Shown here one piece after another: positions 20,041 through 63,574 of a stretch of 64,000 bases of DNA. The notes under the pieces were generated by a model, which worked only from the letters and a program-made list of their open reading frames with translations, was not told the origin of the DNA and made no database searches. This DNA is from Ridgeia piscesae. Its lineage: Eukaryota > Annelida > Polychaeta > Sabellida > Siboglinidae. Position 1 is the stretch's first letter; every line of letters starts with the position of its first letter. A program made the translations under genes and the position numbers. The DNA is taken from assembly GCA_025642075.2 (NCBI GenBank), contig JAODUO010000440.1:110001-174000 (forward strand), given 5' to 3'.

Positions 20041-23000
20041 GTGGGTCGTGTCAAATTTCGCACGAGACCCCAGTGAAGGAGGTAGTCTCGTCAGTTAGTT
20101 GGCAGTTCTCAAAAACGTATATTTTCATTTTTTAATTGGTTCAAATTGTCAACTGCACCCATTAACACATGGTGTGAAACTTGTTTAGCAATCCAAAATA
20201 GGTTCCTGTTAACCATCACGCTATTGGATTCTAATGACTACAATAGTGGCAATGTCCTTGTGGATTTACGTACATGTTCTAATAATTAGTAGTGGTAGCA
20301 GTTTAATGCTTTCCATCCCATGCTATGTGATGGTGATGTTGACCAAACCATAGTCCACAGACCACACTCCACAGTCCACACATATGTTATGCTTCATGTT
20401 TTGTAAAACATATGCAAACATATACAACCTCACTGTAACCTAATATAATATTTGAACAGATAATATTTTATGTTAGATTTTGTGGTGCACATATATACAC
20501 TATATTTGTTAAAAAAAAGTATTTTTTATTAAAAAGTCAAAGTTAAACATTGATGTAATAATTTTGTGTATGCCTGCTAAATTTGCTGCTATATTTTATT
20601 TGTTGAAGGTTTCAATAAGATTCATAGAATATTGGGTAGTAAATATTTTACCAGTAAAGCTGTATTAGTGTTATAATAAGTTTATATGTGTAATTTTAAT
20701 GACATTTGAGTTTGGGTAGATACAGCTGTAATAAGTTAATGTTGTTATACCAATGTAACATACACTGAATGCTACAACTTGTGCAACTCACTAGTAATGT
20801 AACTGTTGTTTATGTTATTGCAGCGTTGGTGATCATTGGTATGGCTGCATCCATCTTTAGTCGAGGTAAGTGATGAATCATTGCTATCATCATCATTTGC
20901 AGTGGACATATGAGAGAGTACGTGCACCCACATGCATGCACACAAATAAAATAGTCACACACACACACACACACACACACGCTAGTCACACACACACTCA
21001 CGCACTTACACATACACACATACACAAAATAGTATAGTTGTCACCAAAACACGCAATCTATTACAAACTGCAATTGACGAAGTGAATGTGTCAGTGTGCC
21101 ATGTTTTCAGTTTGATTGTCTTTGCAGATTACATAATTTGGAAGTTGATCTTTGTCACCATTGCTGTTCTGATTGGCTACTCTTGTGTGGACGATTGGGA
21201 GGTTAGTGGATAGCCATTTCATGTCCAGACAAATCGTTGCAAAAGACATTAACTGGTAATACCTTAGGATACCTTAGGATCGTTCTGATCTGAGGATTCT
21301 CTCGGTTCCTCAATGATCAGATTTTTCTTTGGGATCTAACGTTACAAGATTATGTTTTTTGGTTCCAATATTTAACGTTATTGGGAGTCCATAGCTATAT
21401 AATATATCCTAAGTTGACCAGAATTTTTGAAGACAGTTTTAAAATTAATTTATTGATCTAGATTTTAAGACTGAATCAGTTAGACTATTCCATGGTTCAA
21501 CTGCTGTAAATGAGAATGTTTTCCCTTATGTTTAGTTTTGCTGTTTGGTTGAATAGTTCGGGGGAGTGTCATTGCCAGATCATAATGCCAGGTCTTCCCG
21601 TTTAAGAAATTTGGATGGTGATCTTTTATCATAATTATATGTTATGTTGTGCATTAGTTTAAAGACTTCAATCATGTCTCCTCTTGGTCTACGGTATGCT
21701 AGTGTGGGTAATTTAAGTCTCAATATATGATAGATCCCTCATCTTATAAATTATAGTGGCAAAAAAGTTTGTGCATCTAAGAATTGAACAGTTTGTCATG
21801 TTATCTAATGGAAGCATTGAATAAGCAATTACCCCCGGTACTCCTAAATCTGTTTGTTTATCTATGGTGATAGGTACATGCTTCCCATTATTTGTTGCCA
21901 GGAAATATTAATTGTTTCCTATATTTTTTTCTCCAATTTTCATGTGTAGACATTTATCAGGAAGGGGTTTTAACAGTCACGTGTTGCTTCGTTGTTCTAA
22001 GATGTATAAATCACATAATCTATCTTGGTCATCATAATGTAGATTAGATAGGTTAGAAAAAATATTTAGCCAATTAATTATTGTAGCAAAGCAATGAATG
22101 AGATCAGATCATTTTGTAAGTAAGTACAGGTGTTATATTAATGTGTATTCATTTGTAACCATATGCAAACAAATATTATGATTTTTCTGCTGTTAACATC
22201 TGCATTAAAAAATATTTAAACATTTATTCTTAACTGTCTGTAAGTTGCCAGAATGCAGCTCCCTTTTATATTGGTATATTCAAATGGGAAATGACACAGC
22301 AGATGATGACAACTGAAGTTGTGAACAATGCACATAATTTAGTCATGTTTTATGCTTATTGATAAAAATATAATGTTTCTGATTCATGTATATCATGTTG
22401 TTTTAACACAGGAGTGTGTCATTGACAAGAAAGCAGGCAAGATCATGTTCATGAAACAGTCACTATTGCAGAAGCTCTGTCAGATCAACATGGATGACAA
22501 AGTAGGTGAGTGTCACACAGTAAATGTTCTCCTCAAGAAACATGGGACCAGTTCATCAAGATAATGAACAATTAGGAAAATCCATTATTAACCAGAATCT
22601 GAAGTTTATTATAGGGAGCAGTTTCAAAATGCAAACAGCTACCGCAATATTACCAAGGACACTATTTCTGTGCACACAGTTGACCAAAGTGCCTTGGTGG
22701 AGGAACATATAGTGATCTAAAGTTATCTGTCAAATGTGTAGATTAAATTATCACAACATTAAAGATATATATTATGTGTGTGCGTGTGACTGTGTGTGTG
22801 TGACTGAGTGTGTGAGGGATCCATGACATTTTGTTAAAGGACACTTTGGTAATGGACATTTTGGTAACAGACATTTCGGTAACTAGACATTTCGGTAACT
22901 AGACATTTCGGTAACTAGACATTTCGGTAACAATTAAGACATTTCGGTAACATGACATTTTGGTAAAACTACTGAAAGTAATCAGAGTCCAGTCTGCCAT

Positions 23001-23490
23001 ATTTGGAGGTAACCTGTTGAGATGTCAGTCAGTTAAACCATTTGTAAATTAGGATGGTCCAGACATGGAACTTAGCTTTCTACCAGTAGTCAGGCAAGGT
23101 GTAAAGTAGTGCTTGCCTCTGAAGGGAACATGGCTTCCAAATAGCAGTAGTGGTGGCTAAAGTGTTCAACCACTACAGCAAATCACTGGCTAGCAGGACA
23201 CATTTAAACCCAGACAGATTCAGCTATACATGTGAACATGGAGCTATCAACAACAACCAGGGGAAAAGCAAAGCTATTGTGGAATGCCATGCTACCAAAA
23301 TGTATGTCCTATTACCGAAACATCCTATTACCGAAATGTCCAGTTACCGAAATGTCCAGTTACCGAAATGTCCAGTTACCGAAATGTCCTGTTACCGAAA
23401 TGTCAGTTACCAAAACGTCCATTACCAAAGTGTCCCTTACCGAAATGTCTGGATACCGTGTGTGACTGTGTATGTGACTGTGTGTGTGTG

Positions 23491-23582
<92 letters not shown>

Positions 23583-23619
23583 TGTGTGCGTGTATGTACA
23601 CTCTGTGTGTGGATGTGTC

Positions 23620-23689
<70 letters not shown>

Positions 23690-24483
23690 TGCGTGTTCAT
23701 GCGTATAACTGTGTGTGACTGTGTGTGTACATGTACCCTTTGTGTGTATGACAGACATGGGGTCAAATACACAGAAGTGTATTTAAATACAAATACTCTT
23801 GACGGATTCAAATACAAATCCATACATTGGAAATTATTTCAAATACTTTTTTCAAATACTTTTAATTTTCAGGATGTATTACTATGTAGGTAAAAGAAAA
23901 GCAACTCATATATATTGAGACATCTAGTTTATAGGCATAATTAGTGTTTTGCTCATATGATGACAGGCAGACCAGTGCTAAGGAGTATTGTTATTGCTAA
24001 TGTCTATGCAGATTTATTTCTACCATCTGCAGTTTTACACAGCTGATATCATTGTTTGATATGTCCAAATACGTGTCATGATAATGATAGATGTGTCTTT
24101 ATCCTGGGTGTTTTGTGTGGTCCTGTGCACAGTGACGGAGGCCATCAGTGAAGTGGTGGGCGTGCAGGTGAGATCACAACTGACGCGGTACAGCGGCCTT
24201 GCTCACACTGTCGACATCAACTTCTGCTCCCGACCCAGCATCGGTGTCACAACTTCCCTCGACCTCGGCAACGAGGTGTAAGTAGGCTTTGTTTCCATGT
24301 CGGCAAGTCTTTAGTACCCAGTGATATGTGTGTTATTGTTGTGTTTTACACATGCATGCATGCACACACACACACTCGCACATACACACACAAACACACA
24401 TGCACACTCAAACACATACAAACACACACATGGACAAAAAATGCCCACACGCACACATCCACACATCCACGCGCGCACGTGCC

Positions 24484-24546
<63 letters not shown>

Positions 24547-26553
24547 CATCCATACACAGGCCCGCATGCATATTGTGGAAGGCATTCACACAGTGGACAC
24601 AGCACAGCATTCTCATTTTAGTACAGAGAATCCCGGTCTCAATCACATGCTGCTATTTCAAACCTGGGGCAAAGTTTTTTCATTTCACACTGCTCCGAGT
24701 CGACCAGCTGTGTGAGTTCTAGACTGTGGTGGGTATATTTCTATGGGAATAAAATGCAGTGCCTTAAGAAGTTCAGTAGATTGCATCCTGCCCCGCATAA
24801 GAACTTACGTTTCTTTTCTTTGTGCATGCAGAAAATTAATAGGCACAGAAATGATCCAGTGGCGTTTTAAGACATTCATGGGCCCTAGACTCCCGGAACT
24901 GTCATGGGCTCTGGGTAAACCCAATCCAAGGTATATAATTAAGTGAACACTTCACTAGGTAGATCTGAATGTGACCACCAGAACAGTGGTACTTCATGCC
25001 ATGTCTCATGACAATTCCTCCAATCGGCTTTGTATACACAGATATGTCATAATGTATATGAAAACATTAGCTCCACAACAAACACTCCTGTATACAGCTG
25101 TAGCAAGTGATGCAATGATGCCTTGGTAATGTTTTTTACCATTCAAAACATAACGCCTACATCAAGATTACCCCAAGTTGTGCTCAACTTCATTGGTCCA
25201 GTGAAGTACTTACCGGTGGTATCTGTAACCATCAGTGGCCAAATTATGGCACTTTGGTTGAATCCAGGCCCATCTTGATTTCAACTTTATAACTAAAGTT
25301 TTGCATAAATTTGATATACCAGTGCTTTAGTTCCATCGTTCACTGTCATCCCAGGAACATCTATATCACAAAAATATTACATATTAGTTCCTTTTGAAGC
25401 CAAAAATTAATCTGTCTTGCACTGTTGGCGCCATGCATTACTCTGTGAGCAGTGTGGCCATATACAGTGTGTTGATGGTCACTTGTTCATTTTTTAGGCC
25501 TCTAAAGTGTCCTAAAACGCAATATTTTAAAAATAAAATATGCCTCGGATGATGTTGAATGATGGATCTAATGCACAGATGTATAAAATATAGTTATAAC
25601 TGCATAACCGAGGTAGGTCCATATTCAACAAAAATACCAACTTATGTCCTGCTAGCTAGTTTTCGGAAACATTCAGTCTCCAATAAAAGCTTGGTGTTGT
25701 GAGCCTCTGGCCTTCATGAGCCCTAGGCTTGTGCCTAGATTACCTATTGGTTAATCCGCCACTGTTCAAACGTGTACTAAGGTGTAATATAAATGTGCCT
25801 CGGCTCTCTGTGAGTCAGTGACCTAATGTAATGAGGTATACAATCTAAGCAAACATATAATGGCAAAATCGAGGAGGCTCCAGATTCAACAAAAGTGATG
25901 AGGCTGTGTATTCAACAAAAGTGATGAATCATGTGTTGTTAGCAGGATTTCAGGAAGATAAAGTCTACCGGTACTAAAATTTGCTATGGGTTTTTCTTGG
26001 GCCCCGGGCCTTCGTGGGCATTAGGCATGTGCCTGTGGTGCCTATTGGTTCATATGCCACTGACATACAGACAGACACGGACACATGCACTCACTGGCTC
26101 ACTGCAACGCTTGTCACAGAACCAAAGGATAGAAACAGAGAAACACAAAATATGTCTACTAAGTAACCCACCCATTGTGTATGCATCTGTCACAGTGAGC
26201 ACGAACAGGTGGCGGCATTCATCAGGACGTTCCTCGGCCTGCCTGATGAGCCGCCCGAAGTGTTGACAACTGAGGAGGAGATAGGAGATGGGGAACACGT
26301 GAAGGAAGAACCCGCCGACCCGGAAAAGAAACCCCAGCCCGAGGCCACCACCCTTTCAGCCGACCTCACGAGCACCGAGGACGACCGGGCTCGCGCCGAC
26401 CTGTCTGGCAACTCTACTTCAGATGAGAGCTTTGAGGAGATCGACCGCAGGGAACTACAGGAGAGCGCCGGGGAGGAGGAAGCCACAGATGCCGCGGCAC
26501 AGGATAAGGAGCCTCTCCTCGCATGCGACACGGAGAAAGATAAAGACATTTAG
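19953..26553 (+). CDS. CYBC1: Cytochrome b-245 chaperone 1 (CYBC1/EROS)-like, 6 coding exons
   Basis: In vertebrates this ER membrane protein is needed for stable expression of the NADPH oxidase heterodimer gp91phox-p22phox. Exons 19953-20040, 20824-20865, 21128-21201, 22412-22505, 24133-24277 and 26196-26553 join in phase to 266 residues (human about 187). Similarity to the family is scattered but colinear: RLHL and RSW near the N-terminus, two hydrophobic segments (about 25-41 and 46-63) separated by a charged turn before WKL..VT, then DDWEE/C..DKKAGK, KQSL.QKL, V.V.....RY.G, and a final helix [11 protein letters not shown]. Beyond that the protein has an extra ~100-residue acidic, Glu/Asp/Ser-rich tail. 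The start was chosen because it aligns with the usual N-terminus; an in-frame ATG at 19920 lies within the likely intron before TTTGCTCAG. Family assignment is from recalled similarity and is good but not certain. Confidence 0.72.
20824..20865 (+). CDS. CYBC1: CYBC1-like coding exon 2
   Basis: Acceptor GTTATTGCAG, donor GAG|GTAAGT. A 42-base exon encoding [14 protein letters not shown], the core of the first membrane segment. Confidence 0.75.
20953..21027. repeat. (CA)n microsatellite
   Basis: Interrupted CA repeats in CYBC1 intron 2. Confidence 0.9.
21128..21201 (+). CDS. CYBC1: CYBC1-like coding exon 3
   Basis: Acceptor GTCTTTGCAG, donor GAG|GTTAGT. Encodes [20 protein letters not shown] and VDDWE: second membrane segment and conserved Trp-Lys-Leu and Asp-Trp-Glu. 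Confidence 0.8.
21400..22010 (-). mobile_element. LINE 3' end (ORF2 C-terminus), degenerate
   Basis: Conceptual minus-strand translation gives [34 protein letters not shown] and [17 protein letters not shown]. This is the characteristic C-terminal block of jockey/CR1-like non-LTR retrotransposons (RGDMIEVYK ... WNSLP). Stops and frameshifts interrupt it. Antisense insertion in CYBC1 intron 3. Confidence 0.8.
22412..22505 (+). CDS. CYBC1: CYBC1-like coding exon 4
   Basis: Acceptor TTTTAACACAG, donor GTAG|GTGAGT. Encodes [20 protein letters not shown], then [11 protein letters not shown]. Confidence 0.8.
22815..23458. mobile_element. Fold-back element with tandem-repeat inverted arms
   Basis: The left arm (22818-22968) repeats GACATTTCGGTAACTA and variants. 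The right arm (23300-23456) carries the same units inverted (TTACCGAAATGTCC). The order of variant units matches from the outside in: GGACACTTTGGTAATGGACA lies near both ends. About 330 bp of unique sequence lies between them. It is flanked on both sides by GT microsatellite, suggesting insertion into (GT)n. Lies in CYBC1 intron 4, so the transcript could fold into a long hairpin. No transposase seen. Confidence 0.7.
23459..23730. repeat. (GT)n and (GTGC)n microsatellites
   Basis: (GT)n, then about 20 copies of GTGC/GCGT (23503-23585), then a long (GT)n (23620-23690). All long frames across it are artefacts. Confidence 0.95.
24133..24277 (+). CDS. CYBC1: CYBC1-like coding exon 5
   Basis: Acceptor CCTGTGCACAG, donor GT|GTAAGT. 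Encodes [20 protein letters not shown] and on to [10 protein letters not shown]. Confidence 0.75.
24352..24546. repeat. (CA)n microsatellite
   Basis: Interrupted CA-rich tract (24352-24470), then an uninterrupted (CA)n to about 24545, in CYBC1 intron 5. Confidence 0.95.
24850..24945. repeat. Dispersed repeat, partial copy
   Basis: TCCAGTGGCGTTTTAAGAC, CATGGGCCCTAGACTCC and CATGGGCTCTGGGTAAACC resemble the 3' ends of the two copies at 25530-25763 and 25790-26062. Confidence 0.5.
25530..25763. repeat. Dispersed repeat copy in CYBC1 intron 5
   Basis: Shares with 25790-26062 the ordered motifs TATGCCTCGG, CCATATTCAACAAAA, CTGCTAGCTAG, GGCCTTCATGAGCCCTAGGC and TGCCTAG...CCTATTGGTTAAT..GCCACTG. 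Probably a short interspersed element; no coding capacity. Confidence 0.6.
25790..26062. repeat. Dispersed repeat copy in CYBC1 intron 5
   Basis: Second copy of the 25530-25763 family, ending GTGCCTATTGGTTCATATGCC and containing a small internal duplication of ATTCAACAAAAGTGATGA. Confidence 0.6.
26196..26553 (+). CDS. CYBC1: CYBC1-like terminal coding exon 6
   Basis: Acceptor GCATCTGTCACAG, stop TAG 26551-26553. Begins [20 protein letters not shown] (conserved final helix), then a low-complexity acidic tail rich in Glu, Asp, Ser and Pro. GC content is much higher than in nearby introns, supporting real coding sequence. Confidence 0.75.
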
Positions 26554-28700
26554 GCAGTTTCACGCACTTGCACTCAGTCGTTCCACCACATTCCATTTTA
26601 AACGTAATGTGCTGTAAAATTGCCTTTCTGAATTATTTATGGCTTCCAATTATACAACCTGCCATATTTTCCAGCAAAAAATATGTGGATGTTTTTAGGA
26701 GGAAGGTTTTCGCCTGATAATTTCTGATTGAGTGTGACGTTTTTCCAAGTGCTAAAATGGTTAAAAGGTATTAATGACGGCTTTGGATATTACATTGTCA
26801 AATAGTAAAACAGATTAATGGAGCAGAGAGTGAATTCAGGTACAACATTCTCAATATGTTGTAATTGTGTCATTCCCGGATATATCCTGCCTAAACTGTA
26901 TGATTTGTTGTAGCTATGCTGTATTAATGCTGCTACAATTCTGCTGCCTACCAATTTAGGCATGTATCCGCTGTGGTCTCTTCTAGAATCATACAAAACA
27001 TGCACTTTTCTGTAGATAAAAACTAGATATGTACAAACTCTGCGTGAATATTGCATGCACAGCATACATATGCTCAAAAGCAATCTCCTGATGCACATTT
27101 AAAATGTACAGCATATATCGCCACATCATAAGTGCCAAGTTGTGTGTATTCACAGTCTCCACACACCAAAGAAGTTGAACTGATGTGTCATCATCTCCTG
27201 GATATTCTTATTATGTTTCAGTGATTGCAAAAATAAATGTGCATTGTTTAGAGCCTCAGAGTGGAGCTATGGTATTGACTTTACAAAAATTGCAAATACA
27301 ATATATTTTGCTCATGGTTTACATCAATGTTGAAGTACCCATTTATTATGTTGCCCCAAGTTGCAAAGTATTTGCAGTTATCGCCTGCCAGTGATGTAAA
27401 CAGCATCACGAAGTAGGGTTGTTGTAACAGTTCTGGGGCTTTGGTTTGTAAAGTTATATATTATGTCAGTTTCTGTCATAATCAGATTATGTATTTTTGT
27501 TTTTAATGGTACCAGCGTCTAATTGGTTTTATCAAATTGTTTAGATTGCATAATCTATTGAAGATGTGCCATCAGTTACCAGTTGTCATGGTTACTAGTT
27601 ATGTAGTTGTTGATATGCATTTTTGTTATACAGTAGTTGTATAGCTCTATGTGAATTAATGAGTGGGGACCACATGAAATCTTTAAAATAGCCAATAACT
27701 GAACCATTCCATGTTGTGTGATTTATCCAAGCTATGGTGAACAGTATTATGTTCATATGACCTATTTAGAACCAATGAAAATACTTAAAATTGGGTCAAC
27801 TTATCATTGCAAGTATTATTGAGGATTATGTTATCACTTGTCGTAAACAATCAACTAACTAGGATAGATTGAGGTTAGATAATATGATATATATTATAAC
27901 AGTCCCGTAACAAGGATGCTGCATACAGGGTTGGTGTGTAACTATGTTGTGACTGATTTTACATAAACATGTCGGGTAGTAGACAACTAGGTGTACAGGT
28001 GCACTTTATTGGTTTAATTATATTTCTTTATGTGTATGGGTTATAGAATCTTAGTAATGTGCAGTCTGGCGTTACATCCACATTTCATATATCCTGCTTT
28101 CTCAGTCGTGTCTGAGAACTGGTTCACTGACAACTACTACTGGGTCGTTGTTGATTAGTTGTTGTTGTTGTTAAATTTAAATCCTCCAGAGTTGATTGAT
28201 TTAGGATGAATATTAATATGTTGTGTTGAACTAAAATTCTGTTAGCATTCTACATCATAAACTGACTTTATTGTGGGGTTTGTAATTTTAATTAACTAGT
28301 ATTATTGGTTTGCTGTTTCATATTTGTTGCCATAATAACAGTGATTTCACAATAATTATTATAATGCTTTGAATATTTCAGTCTCATTGAAAATTCTGGT
28401 CTCCGATTAGAGAAAGCATTTCAGGTGTTTTGATTCCACTCAGTAAACCATATATTTCTCCCCTGGATATAATTATTGCTTTCCATTGATGTATGAACCA
28501 AGTTTCAGATGTTGGCCGTCTCATTCCGCACAAAGTATTTATCTGCTGCTTCAAGCATCAGCATAAAACATCAGAGTTCTGGTGTCTGTTTTATCTCTAT
28601 GTATCAGCAATGCACCTCGGAGTGTTTACAGCAGTTTTATTGAAATAAAATTTGTCTGTTATTTTTCACGTATTCTTTTAAAGACACCAGGGAAGATTGT
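26554..28700 (+). other. Probable CYBC1 3' UTR
   Basis: No gene seen. Possible poly(A) signals AATAAA at 27232-27237 and 28644-28649; which is used cannot be decided. Confidence 0.4.
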
Positions 28701-31290
28701 TTTATCAATCTAATTTTAACATTTTTTTAAAGGAAAACAGAAGGCATTTGTTTGGTCCTATGCATCATCGCATTAATGAAACTGACCACTTGCAACTACA
28801 GTGTGCCAGTAGTGGACTAGAATAACCTTGTTGAAAACACTGAGCATAAATTGTGAGGGGCACCATTTTGATAAAATTCTGTTTACTGCTGTAGTTCATG
28901 ATAGTATACCCTGTTTTGTCCTGCACTGTTAAAATGTTTAATGATATAATTTCCTCTGTTGATATGCCACTTTCAGTTGTGTATACTTTCAGATGTTTAT
29001 AGCCATAGCCAATTGTTAAAATGTCACATCTACATGTATAGTTCGATAATAGTTGTCCTATGCATATACAATCACACAGACTTATTGTAGGTTCAAAATC
29101 ATTTTATTGCATATAGGTGTGCATGAATTTACAGTATTACACAATGGCATTGTAAAGTATACAGTCACATCCTTTGTACAAACAGCATTTCTATTATATT
29201 TATTTCACACATTTATATATACAAGACTAACTGGTTTGTGGCTAAGCAGGTGCAGCGAATACCAACAGTTTAGCCACTCCACATCCACATAGATGTCTGT
29301 ACAACTTGAGACACTGCTAGCTATTATGAGTAGTCACATGACAACTATAGTTTGATTAATCGTCTCTTGTAACAATATGCTTGTGCACTTCCTGCTGGAC
29401 TAGTTGTAAGCAGAGGTATTTATTCTCGCGGAAACATTTGCATAAATATTTTTACCTAGGCGTTACTCTGTTACAGAATCTTAAATCCTGCCGTTTGAAC
29501 AAACACTAACGAAATTGCAAATGTTTTAAACTAAGTGTAATAATAGTGAAATGTTTGGCAGCTGACGAAACTGAAAACCTTTTACATTTGAATTTTAATC
29601 ATACAAGGTAAGTTACATTTCACCACTTCACAATATATTAATATGAATTTATGCCTCTTCTGAAGGTTTCAACAGATCTAATACTGTTAACATTTCCACA
29701 ACCCGGCACCCTGGCTGACAAACTTCAACACGTCAAGCAATAACCACCACATTTTTGATTGCACAACATCGGATTAGATGCAAGCCACAATAACACACCA
29801 AGAAATAGAAATAGGACTCGAGAAAAAGATACTGACCCTCTTCAGATATAACCAGTAATATAATATCTAAATCCCGCTGAAAGCCTTGATGATATCTGCA
29901 TTGCATTGTGGGATGGCCACTTGCCAGTCTGTGCTGCCAATGATATGTTACTGTCACAACAGTTATGCTGTCGGTCAACGGGTGTTGACTGTCACAGCAC
30001 TGGCCTTAAACGTCACAGACAAGGATACCCTAAACATGAATCATGATAATTATAACAATTATAATACTACATATTACATTACATGCTCAGAGATTTTACT
30101 CAAAAGAGACCATAGCTAGATCTGCATGAATTAAATTGCTTCTGCAGAGACTAGGTACAAAGATAAGTTGCCTACTGCAACAAACCGATCATTTTGATGC
30201 GACACAAATGACGTCACATCTAGGAAGAAAACTGTCATTCAGTAGCTAGAAACACAATATAGAGGTGAACCCATAACCTTACAGACTCGCAAACAAAATG
30301 ACACGAACGCTACTTAACTAACCATACAGGAACTGCAGTGACGTCAACTGCACATGATCACTGTTCATCTCTGCCTCAAAGGCAGCATTCATATTCAATT
30401 TTAGCCATTTCTGAGTAGTCATCATCTTTCGTTTTCATTTCAAAGCAATTATACATACATTGTGTAATAACACACTGTTAGAAAACTGTTAACCAATATA
30501 AGCACCGTCTGACAATTCTACTTCCAACACGAAAACCTAATAACAAAAAAGTTGGACTGTTATCATGTTTCTGAAAGTTCCCTTCCTGTGTGACTGTGCC
30601 TCTAAATAATTAAACAATGCTAAGTTGGTTTACTGTTAGCTGCAAAGTGAAATCATAACCAATTTTATTTAGCTTAGTTTCACTAGTGCGTTTCTAAGCA
30701 TATTTACTAAATTTATAACACACCAAGAGGAAATGGGTCTGTATTCTTGTGAGATCTGAAATGAACTCCTTAATAATATTATAACATGTAAATCCAATGC
30801 AAATAGGTAGGAAAATATGGAAAATTATTTGCAATTTTGTTAATCTCAGAACATCATCCTGCATTATATAATGCATACTAGCTAGTAAGTTTATTTATAA
30901 AGTTCATAGGATTCAACTATGAAAACAGTCCATTCACATAAACACATGTTAAGTTATTCCTTCAACATTATTTTAACAAATAAAACATTCTGACATAAAC
31001 GGCCGGGCCAGTAATTCCTTTTGGCAATCCCTTTGATTGTTCGAGTAGTATTTGATTTGGCTATTCCAGGTTCACGAATTATGTATTTTTGATTCCATAA
31101 GAACACATTTTTATTGAAAAGGATGTCGCTGCTAATGCATCTTAAGCCTCACTTAAGCTGCTTATGAAACAGGACTAAACAGGATCACAACACAAACATA
31201 TCTGAGGCTCGTTTGTTGAATGGCTACAACTAACTGTATCACTGTGACCCTAGCATGTTACTGCATGACCCAACGGCCACACACCGACTG
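28701..31290. other. Intergenic between CYBC1 and RPTOR, convergent 3' ends
   Basis: No gene or repeat family recognised. Part may be the RPTOR 3' UTR (minus strand). Confidence 0.4.
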
Positions 31291-31297
31291 TCTCATG

Positions 31298-32240
31298 GCC
31301 ACAACTATGGTAGTCTGTGGCCCTCATCAGGCACACACTGAGTCTCTCTCTCTACTGGTCACAACTACGGTAGTCTGTGGCCCTCATCAGGCACACACCG
31401 AGTCTCTACTGGCCACAACTACGGTAGTCTGTGGCCCTCATCAGGCACACACTGAGTCTCCCCTGGCCACAACTACGGTAGTCTGTGGCCCTCATCAGGC
31501 ACACACTGAGTCTCTCTTTTTGGCCACAACTACGGTAGTCTGTGGCCCTCATCAGGCACACACTGAGTCTCTACTGGCCACAACTACGATAGTCTGTGGC
31601 CCTCATCAGGCACACACTGAGTCTCTCCTGGCCACAACTACGGTAGTCTGTGGCCCTCATCAAGTACACACCGAGTCTCTCTGGCCACAACTACGGTAGT
31701 CTGTGGCCTTCATACTCACTCTGTAGAACATTTCTTGCTGGAAACAGTTATCTGTCTGCCAACTGGTCATGTGACCATCATGCACAAGCAGTGCACCCAA
31801 AAGGCCACCCCGACATTGGGCCTAAACTTTTGTAGTCACGTGGCCAAAAATCAGACACAAAGTCTGGCCACAATTTTAGTAATGGGGCCCAAAAATAAAG
31901 AAAACACACCGAGTCTCTCCTGGCCACAACTACGGTAGTCTGTGGCCCTCATCAGGCACACACCGAGTCTCTCCTGGCCACAACTACGGTAGTCTGTGGC
32001 CCTCATCAGGCACACACCGAGTCTCTACTGGCCACAACTACGGTAGTCTGTGGCCCTCATCAGGCACACACCGAGTCTCTCCTGGCCACAACTACGGTAG
32101 TCTGTGGCCCTCATCAGGCACACACCGAGTCTCTACTGGCCACAACTACGGTAGTCTGTGGCCCTCATCAGGCACACACCGAGTCTCTCCTGGCCACAAC
32201 TACGGTAGTCTGTGGCCTTCATACTCACTCTGTAGAACAT
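31298..32240. repeat. ~54-bp minisatellite in two blocks downstream of RPTOR
   Basis: Unit contains TGGCCACAACTACGGTAGTC and CCCTCATCAGGCACACAC. The first block runs about 31298-31706 and the second about 31917-32216. Each block is followed by the same ~180-bp unique segment (31709-31885; 32218-32400) starting TTCATACTCACTCTGTAGAA, so the array plus its flank was duplicated. Confidence 0.9.
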
Positions 32241-32548
32241 TTCTTGCTGGAAACAGTTTCTGTCTGCCAACTGGTCATGTGACCATCACGCACAAGCAGT
32301 GCTACACCAAAAGGCCTGACACGTACATTGCCTCACTTTTGTTTCACGTGAGATAAACACGACACAAAGTCTGCACAAGGCTTTAGTCAATGAGATAAAC
32401 AAACAAACATTAGTCTTCTAGCAGAACATATCCAGACACAATCTACAGTTGCATCCATTCTTGAATCACAGATCCGACTGAATGTGACTTGAAATAATAA
32501 GACAAACACGTTTACTTGTCCGTTTCTTCAGAACATTAGCAATGCGAG

Positions 32549-32622
32549 ACAGTCCCAGTGTGGGGTAACACCCCAACACCTAGACAGTCCCAGTGTGGGG
32601 TAACACCCCACACACCTAATCA
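32549..32622. repeat. Two-copy tandem repeat with GTGGGGTAACACCCCA hairpin
   Basis: GACAGTCCCAGTGTGGGGTA followed by ACACCCCA occurs twice with a 36-bp period. Each copy can fold into a hairpin (TGGGGT/ACCCCA). Confidence 0.8.
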
Positions 32623-32814
32623 TCTACAGCAACATGCGTTAAATAAATATCTAGTTTAAAAGTTTGTGCAACAATCACAAGAAACCAGCGAGAACGGATC
32701 TGAACGCAATACCCTCTATACTCGCACGGTTGGGTCACCTGAGCCCAGAAATCAGGCCAGCCAACCCTAAACCTGTGACCTTGACCTTACAACACACACT
32801 GGTTAATGGTGGTG

Positions 32815-63493
<30,679 letters not shown>

Positions 63494-63510
63494 CTACAAC
63501 AACAAACATT

Positions 63511-63574
63511 TCATCAATGGTGTATGTGGCCTCTGTCAATGGTGTATGTGGCCTCTGTCAATGGTGTATGTGGC
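63511..63574. repeat. 22-bp tandem repeat, 3 copies, near the RPTOR exon 1 acceptor
   Basis: Unit TCAATGGTGTATGTGGCCTC, about 20 bp upstream of an acceptor. Confidence 0.9.

Noticed and set aside
23150..23893. ORF through the fold-back element and GT repeats
   Set aside because: Most of it is simple repeat. The first ~45 codons are protein-like but match no domain I can name and lack a gene context.
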